This document shows, in pieces, positions 61,781-64,000 of a stretch of DNA of 64,000 nucleotides (positions are counted from its first letter, which is position 1; each line of letters opens with the position of its first letter). Origin of the DNA: Alphaproteobacteria bacterium (GTDB lineage: Bacteria; Myxococcota_A; UBA796; CAJQPC01); contig JACKEV010000022.1 in assembly GCA_020632795.1 (NCBI GenBank), positions 70,903 through 134,902 on the forward strand. Reading direction: 5' to 3'. A program made the translations under genes and the position numbers. The notes under the pieces are model-generated. The model saw only the letters and a program-made list of their open reading frames with translations, was not told the DNA's origin and ran no database searches.

Positions 61781-62479
61781 TCAGGCCTTGCGGGCGTCCG
61801 GGCCCAGCTCCAGGGCGAGCACCGCGCCCACCTGCTCCAGCGCGGCGGCGGTGTTTGCCCCCACCCGCGCGTAGACCCCCCCGCGGTGCACGCCGATCAG
61901 CACCCGGGCGTCCGGGCGCGCGCCGCACCACACCTGGGGGTCGCTGAACCAGAGCGCCTCGCAGCCCGCGGCGCCGGCCATCGCGGGCAGCAGGGTGGCG
62001 GCGTCCGCGATCCGCCCCGCCCACACCCCCTTGTGGGGCGAGGGGTCCAGCGCGCGCTGCTCGAAGAGCTGCCGGCACAGCAGGCCGGGCAGGGAGTCCG
62101 CGACGGGCACCGGCTCGGACAGGGCGGTCTCCACCACGCGGTGCCGGCCGTCGGGGAGGGTCTGCAGACAGAGGTCCACCCCCGGGAGCTCCGCCACGCC
62201 GATGATGAAGCGGTCCGGGGCGACCGCGCCCTCGAAGCCCAGGTCGTCCACCCGGTCGCGGGTGTACTCGAGCACGTCGTCGAAGCCGGTGAGGCAGTCC
62301 GGGTAGACCTCCAGCCCGCCGTGGTCCCGGCCCATCAGCCGCAGGAAGGCGAGGTACCCGGGCGGGAGGGGGCGCTCGTAGAGCGCGGCCAGCGGCGCGA
62401 TCTCCAGGAGCGGGACCCCGACCACCGCGTCGAGCAGGTCGGGGGCCAGGGCGCGGGCGGCGCGGAGGAAGCGCTCCAT
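61781..62479 (-). CDS. SUKH (SMI1/KNR4)-type immunity protein
   Basis: From the ATG at 62479 the protein is 232 aa. Its N-terminal half shows the SUKH pattern (LPPGYLAFLRLMGRDHGGLE, preceded by a hydrophobic helix and followed by DDVLEYTRDRVDDL). SUKH proteins neutralise nuclease and deaminase toxins of polymorphic toxin systems. It follows the toxin gene by 57 bases on the same strand, the usual toxin-immunity order, and precedes the RT operon by 73 bases. The C-terminal half (GAAGCEALWFSDPQVWCGAR) may help bind the toxin. Confidence 0.78.
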   Translation of the reverse strand: MERFLRAARALAPDLLDAVVGVPLLEIAPLAALYERPLPPGYLAFLRLMGRDHGGLEVYPDCLTGFDDVLEYTRDRVDDLGFEGAVAPDRFIIGVAELPGVDLCLQTLPDGRHRVVETALSEPVPVADSLPGLLCRQLFEQRALDPSPHKGVWAGRIADAATLLPAMAGAAGCEALWFSDPQVWCGARPDARVLIGVHRGGVYARVGANTAAALEQVGAVLALELGPDARKA

Positions 62480-62536
62480 GATCAAATCCCACGAAGGAGA
62501 GGGAGGAGGGTTCGTATCACCGGACGGAGGGGCGCA

Positions 62537-64000
62537 CTACTCCTCACCGGAGAGCTGCTGGCGCCCCTCGGGGGTCACGAGCCGGTCGGAGTGCTGTTGG
62601 CAGGAGGGGCAGGGGCGCATGAAGCTGCCGTCCTTGTCTCCGCTCGTCGGCGAGAGGGGGTGCTTGTGCTGCTTGCCGAAGTAGAAGGTGGCGAGGCCCT
62701 CGACCACATCGTCCTTGTCGAGCTTCATGAAGGCTTTGGGCTCCGCGCAGCGCTCGCCGCTCCGGTAGTGCTTCGTCGGATCGCCGGGGGTCTTCACATG
62801 GGGGTCCCGCACCCAGTTGACCGCGTCGTCCGCCCACGCGAAGCCCGGGGGCAGGTCCACGGCTTGCCGGATCTTCTTGATCTCATCAAGGGTCCCGGCG
62901 ATCCCGACGATGAAACGCTCGCTGTCGAGCTGGAGCACTGCGACGGCCACGCCCTGGCCGTAGTCGCTCCGGGAGAGCTTCGCGCCGTCGATCGCCGCCC
63001 ATACCCGCCGTGCGGCCTCGATTGTCTTCGCGGTCGGGGGTGGGAACTCGCCCATGACCTCTTTCCACCGACCGCTGTCCATCAGATCCTGGAACTCCTT
63101 GAGCGCCTTCTGTCGGACCTCGATCTCCTGCTTCGCCAGCGCGCTGTCGGCGCCACCGTCTCTGGCTGCGGCGGCGAGCTGCTCGTCGGTCAGGCCCCGG
63201 ATCCGGCGGCGGCGGGCCAGCTCGGACTCCGCCAGCTCACCGAAGTTCCTGGTCTTCCGGAGCTGCCGAAGCCTCACGTCCGACTCCTTCGTGACGTCGA
63301 TCTCCTGGAGCTTCTCCTCCCTGGCGGCGGCATTGCGCTGCCTCCTGGCGCGCTTCTCCAGCGCCTCCTGTATGAGCTGCTCCCGCGTCTTCTCGGAAGT
63401 CGGGGAGGTCTCCGTGGTCTCGAGGGTCTTGTCGGTGGGGGTCGTGCTCTCCGTGAGGGTCTTGTCCGTCGGGGTCGTGCTCTCCGTGAGGGCCTTGTCG
63501 GTGGGGGTCGTGCTCTCCGTGAGGGTCTTGTCCGTCGGGGTCGTGGACTCGAGGATCTTGTCCGTCGGGGTCGTGGACTCCGTCGGGGTCGTGGGGTCGA
63601 CCTCGACCTTGGAGGTCCCATCGAGATCCACCTTGGGTTTCCCGTCGACGTCCACCTTGACGCTCGGTGTATCCGGCGTCGCCGGGCGCCCCTTGAACGC
63701 GCCGCCGAACACCTCGACGACGCTCTTGAACACCGGGGCGGCCCCCGCGCCGGTCAGCCCGCCCATCGCCCCGTTCAGGGCCACCGTGCTGGAGACCCGG
63801 CCGAAGCCCTCCAGGAGCGTGCCCGTGTAGGTCTCCTCGTCCGCGAGCCCCTGCACCAGCCCGGCCCCGACGCCGCCGATGGTGCCGTCGATGCCGCCCT
63901 CCAGGCCGGCGGACAGGAGGAAGCTGCCCGCGCGCCCGAACACGCTCTGCGTGGTCTGCGCCACGCCCTGGCTGGCCGCGGCCGCGCTGGTGCCCAGCAG
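62537..64000 (-). CDS. Polymorphic toxin, C-terminal part with deaminase-like domain (runs off the window)
   Basis: The frame is open to the right window edge, so the N-terminus is missing; about 488 codons are visible. The first part is Gly/Ala-rich and possibly membrane-interacting (GGIDGTIGGVGAGLVQG). A Thr/Pro repeat linker and a basic coiled region follow (EALEKRARRQRNAAAREEKL). The C-terminal ~130 residues have the deaminase fold signature: CAEPKAFMKL (C-x-E) and, 45 residues later, RPCPSCQQH (PCxxC). This matches toxin deaminases of the cytidine-deaminase-like superfamily. The following SUKH gene is its likely antidote. Such toxins act on nucleic acids in competing cells; delivery route cannot be seen here. 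Confidence 0.78.
   Translation of the reverse strand: MLGTSAAAASQGVAQTTQSVFGRAGSFLLSAGLEGGIDGTIGGVGAGLVQGLADEETYTGTLLEGFGRVSSTVALNGAMGGLTGAGAAPVFKSVVEVFGGAFKGRPATPDTPSVKVDVDGKPKVDLDGTSKVEVDPTTPTESTTPTDKILESTTPTDKTLTESTTPTDKALTESTTPTDKTLTESTTPTDKTLETTETSPTSEKTREQLIQEALEKRARRQRNAAAREEKLQEIDVTKESDVRLRQLRKTRNFGELAESELARRRRIRGLTDEQLAAAARDGGADSALAKQEIEVRQKALKEFQDLMDSGRWKEVMGEFPPPTAKTIEAARRVWAAIDGAKLSRSDYGQGVAVAVLQLDSERFIVGIAGTLDEIKKIRQAVDLPPGFAWADDAVNWVRDPHVKTPGDPTKHYRSGERCAEPKAFMKLDKDDVVEGLATFYFGKQHKHPLSPTSGDKDGSFMRPCPSCQQHSDRLVTPEGRQQLSGEE
63420..63580 (-). repeat. In-frame tandem repeat in the toxin linker
   Basis: About five copies of an 11-residue unit, STTPTDKTLTE (33 bases, some shortened), make a flexible or glycosylatable stalk between the membrane-like N-terminus and the toxin domain. 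The near-identical DNA of the copies suggests recent expansion. Confidence 0.75.

Overview
The window is about 64 kb of GC-rich (roughly 70%) bacterial DNA with dense coding, many ATGA/GTGA four-base gene overlaps and frequent GTG/TTG starts. It most resembles a member of the Myxococcota. The evidence is a bactofilin-parB-parA operon as in Myxococcus xanthus, a reverse transcriptase very like the myxobacterial retron Mx162 enzyme, and many lipoproteins whose lipidated cysteine is followed by Asp/Thr/Gly-rich linkers. I cannot assign genus or family.

Layout. 0.1-2.3 kb: a membrane-anchored zinc protease, a small membrane protein and an Ig-like lipoprotein. 2.3-9.4 kb (minus strand): an origin-proximal segregation and tRNA/rRNA modification cluster (lipoprotein, mnmG, rsmG, lipoprotein, parA, parB, bactofilin, udk). 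9.5-14.1 kb: two multispanning glycosyltransferase-like proteins, an endonuclease/exonuclease/phosphatase-fold protein and a tiny cytochrome-like lipoprotein. 14.1-19.1 kb: two overlapping genes for GHKL/HSP90-like proteins. 19.7-20.4 kb: a tandem array of about twelve ~64-bp units, each carrying a parS-like palindrome. 20.4-25.7 kb: RNase Z, then a minus-strand operon with a fused SdhA-SdhB-like oxidoreductase and two unknowns. 25.8-35.2 kb: two tandem beta-helix lipoproteins, an FG-GAP lipoprotein, an RluA-type pseudouridine synthase and a membrane glycosyltransferase-like protein. 35.2-38.0 kb: a visibly GC-poorer patch with poorly recognisable genes, inverted repeats and a perfect palindromic parS. 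38.8-43.1 kb: an operon of two Rieske fusions (Rieske-ThDP enzyme, Rieske-GOGAT domain) and a methyltransferase. 43.1-49.0 kb: an orphan GldA-like ATPase, a lipoprotein, and a Lol/MacB-type exporter coupled to an Stf0-like sulfotransferase.

49.0-61.7 kb holds the most unusual system. It is a four-gene minus-strand operon: BRCT+HEAT protein (1049 aa), beta-propeller+HEAT protein (2116 aa), SWIM zinc-finger protein (620 aa) and a retron-type reverse transcriptase (434 aa). Gene spacing leaves no room for a normal msr-msd RNA next to the RT. 61.8-64 kb, directly upstream and co-directional, is a SUKH-type immunity gene and the 3' part of a polymorphic toxin ending in a deaminase-like domain, so the right end looks like a defence/conflict region.

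Two sequence signals cut across genes. (i) parS sites (consensus close to TGTTCCACGTRGAACA) occur in the 20 kb array, upstream of parA, and inside or at the ends of protein-coding genes (rsmG and the SdhAB fusion). (ii) The octamer TGTCGCAT/ATGCGACA, usually in short AT-rich islands, occurs 13 times between 2.3 and 38 kb by my reading; I saw none from 40 to 64 kb. No tRNA, rRNA, CRISPR array, insertion sequence or dnaA/oriC was recognised.
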